In this document: one piece after another, positions 22,651 through 34,300 of the stretch
How positions within the stretch are numbered: the first letter of the stretch is position 1
How the letters are laid out: each line of letters opens with the position of its first letter
NCBI RefSeq assembly: GCF_019578655.1
Contig: NC_063264.1
Coordinates: forward strand, 10,891,213 to 10,955,212
DNA from: Ricinus communis
Lineage: Eukaryota > Streptophyta > Magnoliopsida > Malpighiales > Euphorbiaceae
Length of the DNA: 64,000 bases
Direction: 5' to 3'
Notes under the pieces: model-generated
Told to the model about the DNA's origin: nothing
What the model saw: only the letters and a program-made list of their open reading frames with translations
The model's database searches: none
Made by a program: the position numbers and the translations under genes

Positions 22651-23868
22651 ATGGAGAGACAAAGAGAACACACAACTGGCCCAGATAAGTCATTAGAGTC
22701 TATGCATGGTCATGAAAATGCATCAGAACATGATCAACATGATGAGCATGAGCTACATTCTGAAAATGCTGCACAATCGAATGTACAAAATGTTATGGAA
22801 TAGTTTATGGATTTTCTAATGCAACGGGTAGCTCGACAACAAGCACCGGCGCCTCAGACTCAACAACAAGAGGCTGTGATAGATAAAAATTATAAAAGGG
22901 TTAGGAAACAAGGTGCTAATGTTTTTCAGGGTACTACTGATCCTGCTGAGGTTGAGGAATGGTTACAAAATACGGAAAGAGTGTTGGACAGATTTAATTT
23001 CACATTAGAACAAAGGCTTCTATATGCAGTGTCTTTAATAGAAAAAGATGCACTTGATTGGTGGGAAACAATTTTAAGAAGCAAAGATCGACCAATGACT
23101 TTGACTTGGAATGATTTCTTGAGAGAATTTGCTGAGAAGTATACTCCAAAAATTTATAGAGACAGAAAGAAGCTTGAATTTCTTCAGTTGAAGCAGAATG
23201 ATATGTCAGTTGTAGAGTATGAAGTTCAATTTGTGAGATTATCTAAGTATGCACCAGAAGAAATAGACACTGAAGAACTGAAAAGGAATAAATTTGAGAT
23301 GGGTTTGAGGCTTGACATTCGTGAGAAAATGGCAGTGAAACCTCAGAATTACAATGCCTCAATTGAAGCTGCTTTGAGAGCTGAAGAAACATCATTTGAA
23401 AGGAATACTATGGAAGCTAAAAAGAAGAAGATCATTGGTACTTATAGTAATCCTCCAAGACAGACTAGTATTTCTTCGTTCAGAGGCTCTAATTCATAGA
23501 GGAGTAGTTATCGTGGACGAGGGTTTGGTGGTCAGTCTAGTAGATCCTCCACAGTACCTTATAGTAGAGGTGGATACAATTCATCCAGACTTGAGGGAGG
23601 ACAAGTTTCGGCCAGTAGAGGGTTTGCTCCTATTTGTCCTATGTGCAACAGGAGACATACCGGAGATTGTTGGGGACCTAGACCAGTAGTATGTTTCACT
23701 TGTAGTAGGCCAGGACATTATTCTAGAGATTGTCCTATGAGAAGAAATAATGCTGGAGAATTTTATAAAATGGGTCAGAGTAGTGTTGGTGAAAATATTC
23801 CAGTTGGTTCAAGTAGAGGCAGAGGAAGAGGTGGCAGAGGAGGTTTACCTATTTCAGCAACACCATCA
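22651..23868 (+). pseudogene. gag of A1: capsid and two zinc knuckles, with in-frame stops
   Basis: Translation starts at ATGGAGAGAC, shared with A2, and reads through one frame. A TAG at 22801 replaces the Gln codon present in A2 (codon 51), a TAG lies at 23497, and a TAA at 23869 falls where A2 has Glu. The capsid part (about 22900-23390) has the Ty3-type gag signature with DALDWWETILRSKDRPMTW-like wording and LREFAEKYTPK. A Ser/Arg/Gly-rich linker follows, then a CX2CX3HX3C finger and a canonical CX2CX4HX4C knuckle (CFTCSRPGHYSRDC, about 23692-23733). The protein would coat genomic RNA in the virus-like particle. The stops make it non-functional. Confidence 0.9.
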
Positions 23869-23871
23869 TAA

Positions 23872-24449
23872 AAGATTGGTCAACCACAAGCACAAGCTAG
23901 AGTATTTGCTACTACTAGAAATGAAGCATTTGTAGCACCTGAAATTGTTATTGGTATACTTTCTATTCATGATTCTGATGCACATGTTCTTATTGATCCT
24001 AGATCCATATGTTCATTCATATCACATGATTTTGCATCACATGTTCATGCTAATATAGAGGCATTAGGTTATGATATATATATGTATCTATGACTGCTGG
24101 GGGTATTATCACAGTAAATACGAAAGTGAGATCATGTCCTATAGTAGTAGATAGTGTCAAACTACATGCAGATTTGGTTATTATTAATCTTAGAGAGTTT
24201 GATGTTATTTTGGGGATGGATTGGTTGTCAAGAAATCATGCTATTGTTGATTGTAAAACAAAGGAAGTGGCTATGGAAATACAAGGAGAAATGAAAATAG
24301 TAATGGTGGGTAAAAGGAAGACAATTCCTAATTGTTTGATTTCAGCAATGACTGCATGTCAGTTAGTTAAAAATGGATGTGAAGCATATCTAATTAGTTT
24401 TGTAGACACTACTAAGGTCAGACCAGGGGTATTAGACATTCCAGTGGTC
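23872..24449 (+). pseudogene. Protease region of A1, active-site glycine lost and frameshifted
   Basis: The retropepsin motif reads V-L-I-D-P-R-S-I at about 23986-24009, whereas A2 has D-P-G-S-T. The active-site Gly has become Arg (GGA to AGA) and the Thr has become Ile (ACA to ATA). A 2-bp expansion of an AT run near 24074-24083 shifts the frame before a second conserved stretch, DVILGMDWLSRNHAIVDCK (about 24204-24260), which marks the end of gypsy protease domains. The enzyme would cleave the polyprotein; this copy cannot be active. Confidence 0.85.
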
Positions 24450-25255
24450 AGAGAATTTTCTAACGTATTCTTAGATGATTTGCCTGGTTTGCCACCAAAT
24501 CGAGAGGTTGATTTTGAGATTGACATCATCCCGGGCACGACACCTATTTCCATTGCACCATACAGAATGGCTCCATTGGAATTGAAAGAATTAAAAAAGC
24601 AATTAGAAGAGTTACTTGATAAAGGTTTCATCAGGCCAAGTACTTCACCTTGGGGAGCACCCGATTCATTTGTGAAGAAAAGGATGGTAGTATGCGATTA
24701 TGTATTGATTATAAGCAATTGAATAGGATTACAGTGAAGAATAAATATCCATTGCCGAGAATTGATGATTTGCTTTATCAGTTAAAAGGTGCAACTATGT
24801 TCTCTAAAATTGATTTCAGATCAGGTTATTGGCAACTCCGGGTTGAAGAGAAATCTATTGCCAAGACAGCATTCAGAACAAGGTATGGACATTATGAATT
24901 TATTGTGATGCCATTTGGGTTAACAAATGCTCCTGCTACTTTTATGTCACTGATGAACAAGACGTTCCAACCATATTTAGATCACTTTGTTATTGTGTTC
25001 ATTGATGATATTCTGATTTACTCTAGAAGCCTAGAAGAGCATGAACAACACTTGAGAATTGTTTTATAGATTTTGAGGGAAAAACAGTTGTATGCAAAAT
25101 TCAACAAATGCGAGTTTTGGATGGAGGAAATTGCATTCTTAGGGCATATTATTTCTAAACATGGAGTGCAACCAGATTCATCAAAGATTAAAGCAATTAT
25201 TGAATGGGAACCGCTTCAGAAATGTTTCCCCGAAGTTCAAGTTTTCTTGGGTTAG
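24450..25255 (+). pseudogene. Reverse transcriptase of A1, frameshifted, with a stop
   Basis: Conserved blocks are in order: [46 protein letters not shown], then after a one-base loss in an A run near 24676-24683 the next frame carries [50 protein letters not shown] and the catalytic FIDDILIYS box (about 24998-25024). A TAG at 25067 interrupts the thumb region, which continues as LYAKFNKCEFW and FLGHIISKHG. A second one-base loss near 25254 restores the gag frame. The Asp pair of the FIDD box is still present. Confidence 0.92.
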
Positions 25256-25929
25256 CTGGCTATTATAGAAGATTTGTAAAAGATTTTTCAGTTATTGCTA
25301 AGCCTCTCACAGCTTTGTTAAAGAAGAATGTGCCATTCAAGTGAACTGAGTTGTGTGATTAAAATTTTCAATAGTTGAAGAAAAGGCTTACTACTACACC
25401 GATACTCGCATTGCCATCTGAAAATGGAGGTTATGTTATATATACTAATGCTTCTAGGCAAGGACTTGGATGTGTCTTAATGCAGTATGGGAAGGTTATA
25501 GCTTATGCTTCAAGACAATTGCGACCTCATGAGCTAAATTATCCTACGCATGATCTTGAATTAGCAGCTATTGTACATGCATTGAAAATATGGCGACATT
25601 ATTTATATAGGGAGACATTTCAGATATTTACTGATCATAAGAGTTTGAAATATATCCCTACGCAAAAAGAGTTGAATCTGAGACAACGAAGATGGATTGA
25701 GCTTCTGAAGGATTATGATTGCACTATTGATTATCATCCTGGAAAAGCAAATGTTGTTGCTGATGCTTTAAGTAGGAAGTCAGTGAAAAATTTTTCAAGT
25801 ATGATTTGTTACAATGTGGAATATTTAGTTACACTTAGAGCTATGGATGTGAAGTTTTATGTTTATAATGATGATCTATCAGCCACATTACTAGTAAAGC
25901 CTTTGATTGGAGATAAAATTAAAGATGCA
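25256..25929 (+). pseudogene. RNase H region of A1, first catalytic Asp replaced by Asn
   Basis: After the [19 protein letters not shown] linker there are three stops close together (25342 TGA, 25360 TAA, 25372 TAG), at least one of which replaces a Trp codon expected in this family. The domain continues [20 protein letters not shown] and [13 protein letters not shown]. The usual motif here is TDAS, and GAT has become AAT at 25447-25449, removing the first catalytic Asp. Later motifs are intact: [47 protein letters not shown] and [15 protein letters not shown]. The domain would degrade RNA in the RNA-DNA hybrid. Confidence 0.9.
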
Positions 25930-27159
25930 TAGTGTGAAGATTCTTATTTGCAAAGGATGAAGGGTAGAGTACAAGAAGGAAAGAATACACAATTTGTGTT
26001 GAAAGATGATGGTGTGTTATTAAATAGAAATCGTGTATGTGTACCTGATGTAGGGGATCTGAGAAAGAAAATCATGCATGAAGTGCACTATGCACCTTAT
26101 GCAATGCATCCTGGAAGTACTAAAATGTACAAAAATTTGAAGCCTTATTATTGGTGGCCGACAATGAAGAAGGATGTGGCAGAATTTGTGAGTAACTGTT
26201 TGACATGTCAGTAAGTGAAAGGAGAGCACCAGGCACCTGCAGGTAAACTTCATTCTTTATCTATACCTGTGTGGAAGTGGGATAAGATTACTATGGATTT
26301 TATTATGGGATTGCCGCGTACACTTAACAAGCATGATGCTATTTGGGTAATTGTTGATCGACTTACTAAATGTGCTCATTTCTTACCTGTGAAGCAAATA
26401 GATTCACTTGATAAACTTGCTGAATTGTATATTTTTGAGATTGTTAGATTGCATGGTGTGCCTATATCTATTGTATCAGATAGGGATCCCAGATTTACTT
26501 CTCATTTCTGGGAGAGTTTGCAGAAAGCATATGGTACTAAGCTTCATTTCAGTACAGCTTTTCATCCTCAAACAGATGGGCAATCAGAAAGAACTATTCA
26601 GATATTAGAAGATATAATGAGAGCTTGCACACTTGAGTTCAAGGGTAACTGGGATGATTACATACCATAGATGGAATTTGCGTATAACAACAGTTTTCAT
26701 TCTAGTATCGGTATGGCTCAATATAAAGCTTTGTATGGGAGGAAATGTAGAAGTCTAGTATGCTAGGATGTTGAAGGTTTAAGACAGCTTGAAGGTCCAG
26801 AATTGGTACAAGAAACAGTGGATAAAATAGAGATAGCTAAAAAGAATTTGAAAGTAGTACAGGACAGACAAAAGAGTTATGTTGATTTGCATCGAAGGGA
26901 AATGGAATATATTATGGGTGATAAAGTTTTCTTGCGGGTATCACCATGGAAAGGAATATTAAGGTTTGGTAAACAAGGGAAATTGAGTCCGAGGTATGTA
27001 GGACCTTATGAAATTATTGAAAGAGTTGGACCATTGGCTTATAGGTTAGCATTACCTACAGAGTTATCTTCTATTCATGATGTTTTTCATGTTTTTATGT
27101 TGAGGCGATATAGATCAGATCCTAGTCATATCATTCTAGAGCCAGAGATAGAAATCACA
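25930..27159 (+). pseudogene. Integrase of A1 (zinc-binding, catalytic core, GPY/F domain), with stops
   Basis: The HHCC finger is visible as HEVHYAPYAMHPGSTKMY followed by FVSNCLTCQ, with stops at 25930 and 26212. The core has the first Asp in ITMDFIMGLPRT (about 26296), the second in SIVSDRDPRFT (about 26479) and the Glu in DGQSERTIQILEDIM (about 26587), so all three catalytic residues are retained. Stops at 26668 and 26764 interrupt the following helix region. The GPY/F part reads GKLSPRYVGPYEIIERVG, then HDVFHVFMLRRY. The intact enzyme would insert element DNA and leave the 5-bp duplication seen here. Confidence 0.92.
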
Positions 27160-27393
27160 GAAAAGTTGACATATGTGGAAGAACCGATAGAAATTCTTGA
27201 TCGAAGGGTTAAGAAATTGAGAAATAAAGACATTCCTATGGTAAAAATTAAGTGGAGTCATCATTCACCAAGAGAAGCAACTTGGGAAGTGGAAGAGCAT
27301 ATGAGACAGAAGTATCTGCATCTTTTCCATTGTAATGTTGGTGAGTTGTTAAAATTTCGGGGACGAAATTTCTTAAGGAAGGGAGAGTTGTAA
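27160..27393 (+). pseudogene. Chromodomain and polyprotein end of A1
   Basis: A chromodomain of about 58 residues follows the integrase: LTYVEEPIEILDRRVKKLRN, then KIKWSHHSPREATWEVEEHM and a final YLHLF. In chromoviruses this domain reads histone marks and directs integration, typically into heterochromatin, which fits an insertion in satellite DNA. This stretch has no stop of its own; it is called a pseudogene because the polyprotein upstream is broken. The frame runs on through the polypurine tract and ends at TAA 27391-27393, which lies inside the first bases of the 3' LTR. Confidence 0.9.
27375..27387 (+). other. Polypurine tract of A1
   Basis: AAGGAAGGGAGAG directly precedes the TGTAACG start of the 3' LTR, the position where plus-strand synthesis is primed. 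It is also the last coding stretch of the polyprotein frame. Confidence 0.85.
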
Positions 27394-29702
27394 CGTATGC
27401 ATTTTCTCATCATACATGTTATGTGCATTTACATTTAATCATTGGGCATATGATGGTATATTAATAATATTTTTATTTTATGGGAACAAATATATATTAA
27501 TTATAAGTAGAGAATAAGAAGCATGATATTAGATTATTAATTTAGATAAGTTGATTAAGTATTTGGGTTATGTGTATTAAGCCTTAAGACTTAATTGAAC
27601 CAATAGCTGAAGGTTGCTTAAATAGATTGGACTTAAAAGATACAATTAAAAGTTAGTACCTATATATGGTTAGTAAGAATTAATTTAGGATGATAAAACT
27701 AGTTAAGTAGGTGGTGGCATTGAGAGATGAATCTTGGAAATTGGAACCATGACCAAGCTCATTTTACCTGTTCATTTCTCTAAAATTCGTACATGGCCAA
27801 AAACTCAAAATTTGGAACAAGAGAGAGGAGTGGAATACCTAGAAAAACTTAAGATTAAGATAGGATTTTACCAACTATTGAAGGAGCCAAGCTAAAGCTA
27901 AAGGATTTAAGCATATTAGCAACCCAAAAGCTGAAATTGGTGAGTTGTTACTTGAGTATTATTAATTTGTCATTAGGGTTCTTGATTACAAATTGGAAAA
28001 ACTTCAATTGATGCTTTCATTGATTAATTAAAGGTCTGATTATCATGAATTAGTAGAGTATTGAATGATTGCATAGAGATTAAACTTGATTTAAGTTTAA
28101 GTATGTCAAGATAGAAAACTATCAAATTCCAGCAACCTTGATGTTCTGTATTTTGGGCATAACATGGGTTATATAAGTCCAAATTAAGCTTAATTGGTGT
28201 CTATGGAAATTTTGAAGAGTCGTCTATAACTTTGTAGTTTTGTGATTTTGCTATTTTTTCCGTTTTGGTTGCTTAAATTGAGCAAACAGATTGCTGCTCG
28301 GGTACAACTAGCTGTATGACCCTTGCTCAGTAATTTGAGAATAATTAAATCTATAGAAGTCGGAATTGACTAATTTTTCTTGGAGATGAAACTAGATGCA
28401 TAAGCGTATGTGTCTACTTAATACGAGATTTTTGTATTGAGCCAATTTTGCCCAGCAATAAATATACTTTGGTACTAAATTCTGTCTAGAAAACAGAGAT
28501 GTTGGAGATTAGTTTTATGCAATTTATTTGATGTTAATTTGAGTTAAATTGGTATATAACTAGATGAAAAATGTTTATATGATATTAAATAGTAACTGAG
28601 AGTCTTAGAGGAAGAGTTAGACCTATGAATTACAAAGGGGATGATCTTGTAATGCATTAGAACTAGCATTTACATGAATATTTGGAATATGCATGAAATG
28701 TGAATTGATGAATGTGTTAACAGGTACTCAAAGGCCTGGAAAGGAAGTTGTGGAGAAAAGAGGTTCTTATATGCTAAAGGAATAAGTGTATTTTGAGTAA
28801 GTAAATAGTTAATATTTGCTATATCCATATATTTAATCAAATGTTCTACGAATGGTTGTGTTTGCTTAATATTGTGTTGTGTTTGAATGAATGAGATGGA
28901 AATGATTGGTGTTGAGTGGAACAATTGTTATTGCTTGAATATGATATAAGTGAAATGATTGAATAGTGATGTTAAGTACATATGTGCATGTGAATGGTGG
29001 ATTCCCCTGTGAAAAAAAAAATATATCTATATATAAAGCCTTGGGAGGCTAAAGTCTAGAGAGGCTATAAAAGTGTATTATGTGAGGATGAGGCGGACCA
29101 GCTTACGTGTGCGATAGGTGAGGATGAGGCGGAGCAACACATTAAAGGGGATCCACAAGCCGTGAGAACTAACCATAATTGTTGAATTGTATTTCTTCTA
29201 TGATGGTTGTACTGAATTGAATAGAATGGTATGAATTTATACCTAAACTATGAATCATGGTAAGTTATGTGATTGGGTGGACATTGTATTAAGTGTATGT
29301 GATATAGATTATGTTGATTATTTATTTACTGAGCTAGAGGCTCACCCCTCTCCAAAATTATTTTTTTTAGGTTTGTAAATAGTAGTGCATCCGTTGGTTG
29401 TATCCGAAGTCTAGCTTTTAGCAGTTCTGTCAGGTTGGGCCAGTTTTGTGGAGTCTCCTCCTGATGCATTTTGTATACAGTTATGTGATGTATATAGAAG
29501 TGTGCCTTGTAAGGCATAAGAAGATGTTTTGAATACTTGTTAAGTGATGTTTAAGTATAATCATATGTTTATATGTTAATAACCTTGTGTCTTGATTCTT
29601 AACAATCTGCATATTGACCTATCTACATGTAGTATATAGTCTACGACGCTTATATGTTTTCTGGCTAATGTCTATTGGTTAGCATGTAATGGGGGTGTTT
29701 AA
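27389..29702 (+). repeat. 3' LTR of A1 (2314 bp)
   Basis: It matches the 5' LTR along its whole length. The end reads GTGTTTAA where the 5' LTR has GTGTTACA, so the terminal inverted bases have mutated. ATAAG follows immediately and SatA resumes. Two copies of AGTTTTGTG (28236 and 29442, 1206 bp apart) mark the sites whose fusion explains the shorter A2 LTR. Confidence 0.93.
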
Positions 29703-29707
29703 ATAAG
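29703..29707. repeat. Right target-site duplication of A1 (ATAAG)
   Basis: Perfect partner of 20214-20218, followed by AATCAAATCGAATTGATTTA, the SatA sequence expected after the insertion point. Confidence 0.9.
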
Positions 29708-31378
29708 AATCAAATCGAATTGATTTAAACCAAAGAGTAGACAAATGATACAAAATAAAGAACAAACGTGAGCGATAGTTTAGGTTTGCTAGCGCGAGTC
29801 TTCATAAGTCTGCAAAGTTCTTGAAAGAATCCATAACTTGATTTCTTGCAATGTAGAAGACTGAAATGATATGCTAAGTAGCTTGTAATATTCAGATGCA
29901 TGTGGTTTTCATTGTACGAAAGCCCTCATTCTATAAGAAGAAGAAACTACAAGCACAATATGAATAAATAAATAAGAACCGGAGAGGATTCGATTGGTCA
30001 ACAATTATTGTAGTCCCACATTTTATGAGCGAGCTTAACGAAAGTAAGGAAAAGCTCATGTGAGCCTACTAAATAACCCTCCAGCCCAAATTACTTCATT
30101 ATATGCATCCCAAACATCAAAACCCATGCATTCCTAGTTGGATTAATCGGAAGAAACGTCATTTCTCCCTTACTCTCGAGGATTTATATCTTGTCCTGCT
30201 TGATTATCAAGTCACGCCCTAATGCAACCAATCAAGCTTGTCAATTTCATTCCCAGGATTCCGTATGCCAATCCTTCTATCATTATGCATCCTAGTGCTT
30301 AGAGGAATAAGGAATGATAGAGATACCAATGATGTAAATCTGGATTTGGAATATTGGTGTGTGCCTTGATTCTCATCGTTCGCTCTTCACTCTAAAAGAT
30401 TCGTCCGCGATCATTTTGAAAATTATATGAATACTAGATCAAGTAATCTTCTTTCTTCACATTTGTCTAAGCATTGGATTAGTGCTTATGACTGCCACTT
30501 CCACACACTTTCAATTAACACTCGTGTTTATGCTCCCAAATAAAAAGTAAAATTTCAAACTAGATAGAGTTTAGAAAGAGTGGTACAAAAGAAACAAATA
30601 AAATGAGAACATAGGTAGGATTTTAGACTCGATAAGGAAAATAATCAAAATTTCGTTCTCTTCCATACGGCTAAGCAAAATGATTGAATCAAATTGGTTC
30701 TTAAATATAAGGGTAGACAAAGAACATAAAAGAAAGGAAGGACATGAACAATAAGTCTAGGTTCGCTAGCACGAGTCTCCATAAGTTCGTAAGGTTATGA
30801 AAGAACCCATAACTTGATTTCCCGCAAGGTAGAAGACTAAAATAATCTACTCACTAGCCTCAAATATTAGGTTGCATCGTCTTTCATAGTGCAAAACGCC
30901 TCATTCCATAAGAAGAAGAAACTACAAGCTAAATATTAATAAATAAATAAAGAAAGATGAATAAAGTAAAGTCAAATCAAGAACTAGAGAGGAGTTAATT
31001 TGGTTAATAACTCCTGTAGTCCTAAATTTTATGAGCCAACTTTATGAAAATAAGGGAGAATTTGCATGGGCCTACCTAATAACAGTCTAGCCAAAATTAT
31101 TTCATCATTTGTGCCCCAAACCTCAATACGCGACCATTCCTACTTAGATTAATTGAAAGCAACATGGTTTCTCCTTTACGCATGTGGATTTGTGTCTTGT
31201 CCTACTTGATCATCATCATGCCCTAATGCCACAAGTAAAACTTATCAATTGTGTTCCCATGATTCCTTACACCAATCCATATGTCAGACAAGAAATGGGA
31301 TAAGGAATGATGAAGAGTCCAATAGTGCAAATCTTGATTCGGAATATTAGGGCGTGCCATGATTCTAGTTGTTCTCTA
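29703..31378 (-). repeat. SatA, reverse block continuing after A1
   Basis: The block takes up the monomer interrupted by A1 and runs through about one and two-thirds monomers. The AAACTAGATAGAGTTTAGAAAG landmark is near 30555 and the AATTGATTTAAAC box at 29710 recurs near 30690. It ends at about 31378, where GGATTTGCACC appears in forward orientation. Confidence 0.8.
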
Positions 31379-34300
31379 ATATTTTAATTCAGGATTTGCA
31401 CCATTCCAATCTCCATCATGTTACTTTTGATTAATCCAAGTAGGAATGAGCGTGTTTTGATCTTTGGTAAGCCTATAATGGAGTTAATTGGGCCAGAGTC
31501 TTATTAAGTATGCCGATGCGTATGTCCTTTGTTTTCATTAACGAATCATGGGAATGCAATTGACAAGCTTGACTGATGGCATTGGGTCATGACATGGTGA
31601 TTAAGCACAAGATGCAAATCCACCCGCATAAGGGAGAAAACATGTTCCTTTCGATTAAAATAACTAGGAATGTGCACATTTTAATATTTGGAAGGCATAT
31701 AATGAAGTGAATTTGGTTGGAGTGTCATTAGGTATACCCATGCAAATTTTCCCTTATTTTCATTAACGAATCATAGAAACATAACTGACAAACTTCTCTA
31801 GTGCCATTGGAGCATGACTTGATGATCAAGCAAGACGAGATGCAAATCCATGCGCATGATGGAGAAATTATGTTGCTTTCAATTAACCCAAGCTGGAATA
31901 GTACATTATTTTATGTTTGAGAAGCATATAATGAAGTAATTTATCTGAAGTGTTATTAGATAGGCCCACATGAATTTCTCCTTTTCTTTGCTAAGCTAGC
32001 TCATAAAGTTTAGGACGACGAGAGTTATTGGCCAGTCAACTCCTCTATGGTTCTTAATTTGACTTGAGTTAATTCATCTTTCATTATTTATTTATTCATA
32101 TTTAGCTTACAGGAAATCCTACCTATGTTCTCATTCGTTTGTTTCTTTTGTTTATCTCTTTCTTTTGTTTACTTGGCGAGCATAAACACGAGTGTTGAGT
32201 TAAAGTACGTGGAAGCAGCAATCATATGCACCTATCCAATGCTTGGACAAATGTGAAGAAAGAAAATTAGTTAATCGAGTATTAATATCAATCTTGGAAT
32301 GATTGCAAACAAATATTTTGGAGGAAAGAGGGAACGCAGAGAATCGAGGCATGCTTAATATTCTAATTCAAGACTTGCACCATTAGTATCTCCGTCATTC
32401 CTTGTCCCTCTAGCCACAAGGACTCCTAATTAAACAAGGATTGTCATAAGGACTCATGACAGCGTAATTGACAAGCTTGACTAGTGGCATTAGGGCCTAA
32501 CTTGATAATCAAGCATGATGAGACATAAATCCACATGCATAAGGGAGAAATCGAGTTGTTTTCAATTAATCCAAGCATAATACAAGTAGTAATATGAGAT
32601 TTTTAATGTTTGGGACCATATAATGAAGTAATTTGGGTCAGAATGTTATTAGTTAGGTTACTTGACTCATAAAATTTGGGACTAAGAGAGTTGTTGACTA
32701 GTCAACTCCTCTCTCATTATTGATTTCACTTTAGTTATATTTAGGAATACGAGCATTTTGATGTTTGGGATGCATATAATGAAGTAATATGGTTTGGAGT
32801 GTTATTAGGTAGAGCCATGCAAATTTTCCCTTATTTTAGTTACACTGGCTCTTAAAAATTGGAACTATGACAGTTGTTGACCAATTAACTCATCTCTAAT
32901 TCTTGATTTGACTTTAGTTTATTCATCTTTCTTTATTTATTATTCATATTCAGCTTCTAGTTTTTTCTTCTTATGGAATGAGGGCTTTCGCACTACAAAA
33001 ACCACATGCAACCGAATACTTGATGCTAGTGAGTATAATATATTCTTTCAAGAATTTTGTGGACGTACAACACTTGCGCTAGTGAGCATAGACTTATTGC
33101 TCACGTCCTTCCATTCTTTTGATCAAGTATTGATATCGTTATCTGAATTATCATAGATGAATATTTAGAAGAAATAGAGAATGATGAGAATTGAGTCACA
33201 CCCAAATGTTCTAATTCAAGATTTTGATGAATGGGATCTGCATCATTCATTGTTTGTCTAGGCGCGAGCGCACCTAATGTTACAAGGATTAGCATAATGA
33301 ATCATGGGAATGCAATTGACAATCTTGACCGGTGGCATTGGGGCATAAGTTAATGATCATCCAGGACGAGATGCAAATCCACTCGCATAAGGGAAAAATC
33401 ATGTTGCTTTCAACTAATCCAAGCGTAATACAATTGGGAATGCAAGTTCTTTGATGTTTGGGATGCATATAATGAAGTAATTCGATTCGGAATGGTATTT
33501 TGTAAGCCCATGTGAATTTCCCCTTGTATTTTTCAACTGCCTCATAAAATTTAGGACTACGAGAGTTGTTGGCCAGTCAACTCCTCTCTAGTTCTTGATT
33601 TGACTTTACTTTATTCATCTTTCATCATTTATTTATTGATATTTAGCTTCTAGTTTCTTCAACATGGAACCGAATAAATGAGGCTAGTGAGCATATTATT
33701 TTAGTTTTCTACCTTACGGAGAATTAAATTATGGGTTCTTTCAAGAACTTTGTGGACTTATGAAGTCTCAACCTAACGAATATAGACTTATCGCTCACGT
33801 CCTTCAATTCTTTTGTGTGATTTATCTACCCTTGTATTTAAATCAATTCGATTTAATCCTTACGATTAGCTATGGAAGAGCATAAAGAACTGGTGATTTC
33901 TTTCCTTATCAAATACGATATCTTACCTATATTCTCATTTGTTCATTTCTTTTGCTTATATCTTTCTAATCTATGTCTAGTATGATGATTTAGTTTTATT
34001 TGGTGAGCATAAAGACGAGTGTTGAGTTAAAGTGCATGGAATCAGCAATCATAGGCACCTATCCAATGCTTAGACAAATGTGAGGAAAGAAAATTAGTTG
34101 ATCGAATATTAATATTAATCTAGGAATGATTGCAAACAAATCTTTTGGAGGAAAGAGGGAACACAGAGAATCGAGGCATGCTAAAATATTTTGATTAGGG
34201 ATTTGCACCATTAGGATCTCCATCATTCCTTGTCTCTTTAGCCACGAGGACTCCTGATAACATAAGGATTGTCATAAGGACTCATGACAACGTAATTGAC

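Larger units (their letters stand above)
20219..29702 (+). mobile_element. A1: complete but defective Tekay-like chromovirus LTR retrotransposon (9.48 kb)
   Basis: Two LTRs of about 2.3 kb in direct orientation flank an internal region with primer-binding site, gag, protease, reverse transcriptase, RNase H, integrase, chromodomain and polypurine tract, in the Ty3/gypsy order. A perfect 5-bp target-site duplication, ATAAG, flanks it (20214-20218 and 29703-29707), and SatA continues across the insertion. In the first 1.1 kb I aligned by eye the LTRs differ at about 25 positions, so the insertion is not recent. One ancestral gag-pol frame can be followed, interrupted by many stops and three small indels. 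The chromodomain wording (YVEEPIEILDRRVKKLRNK) is characteristic of the Tekay/Del clade. Confidence 0.95.

Noticed and set aside
23396..23689. Overlapping frame of 97 codons in the gag region
   Set aside because: It is an alternate reading of the gag linker; the corresponding gag frame carries the zinc knuckles and homology.
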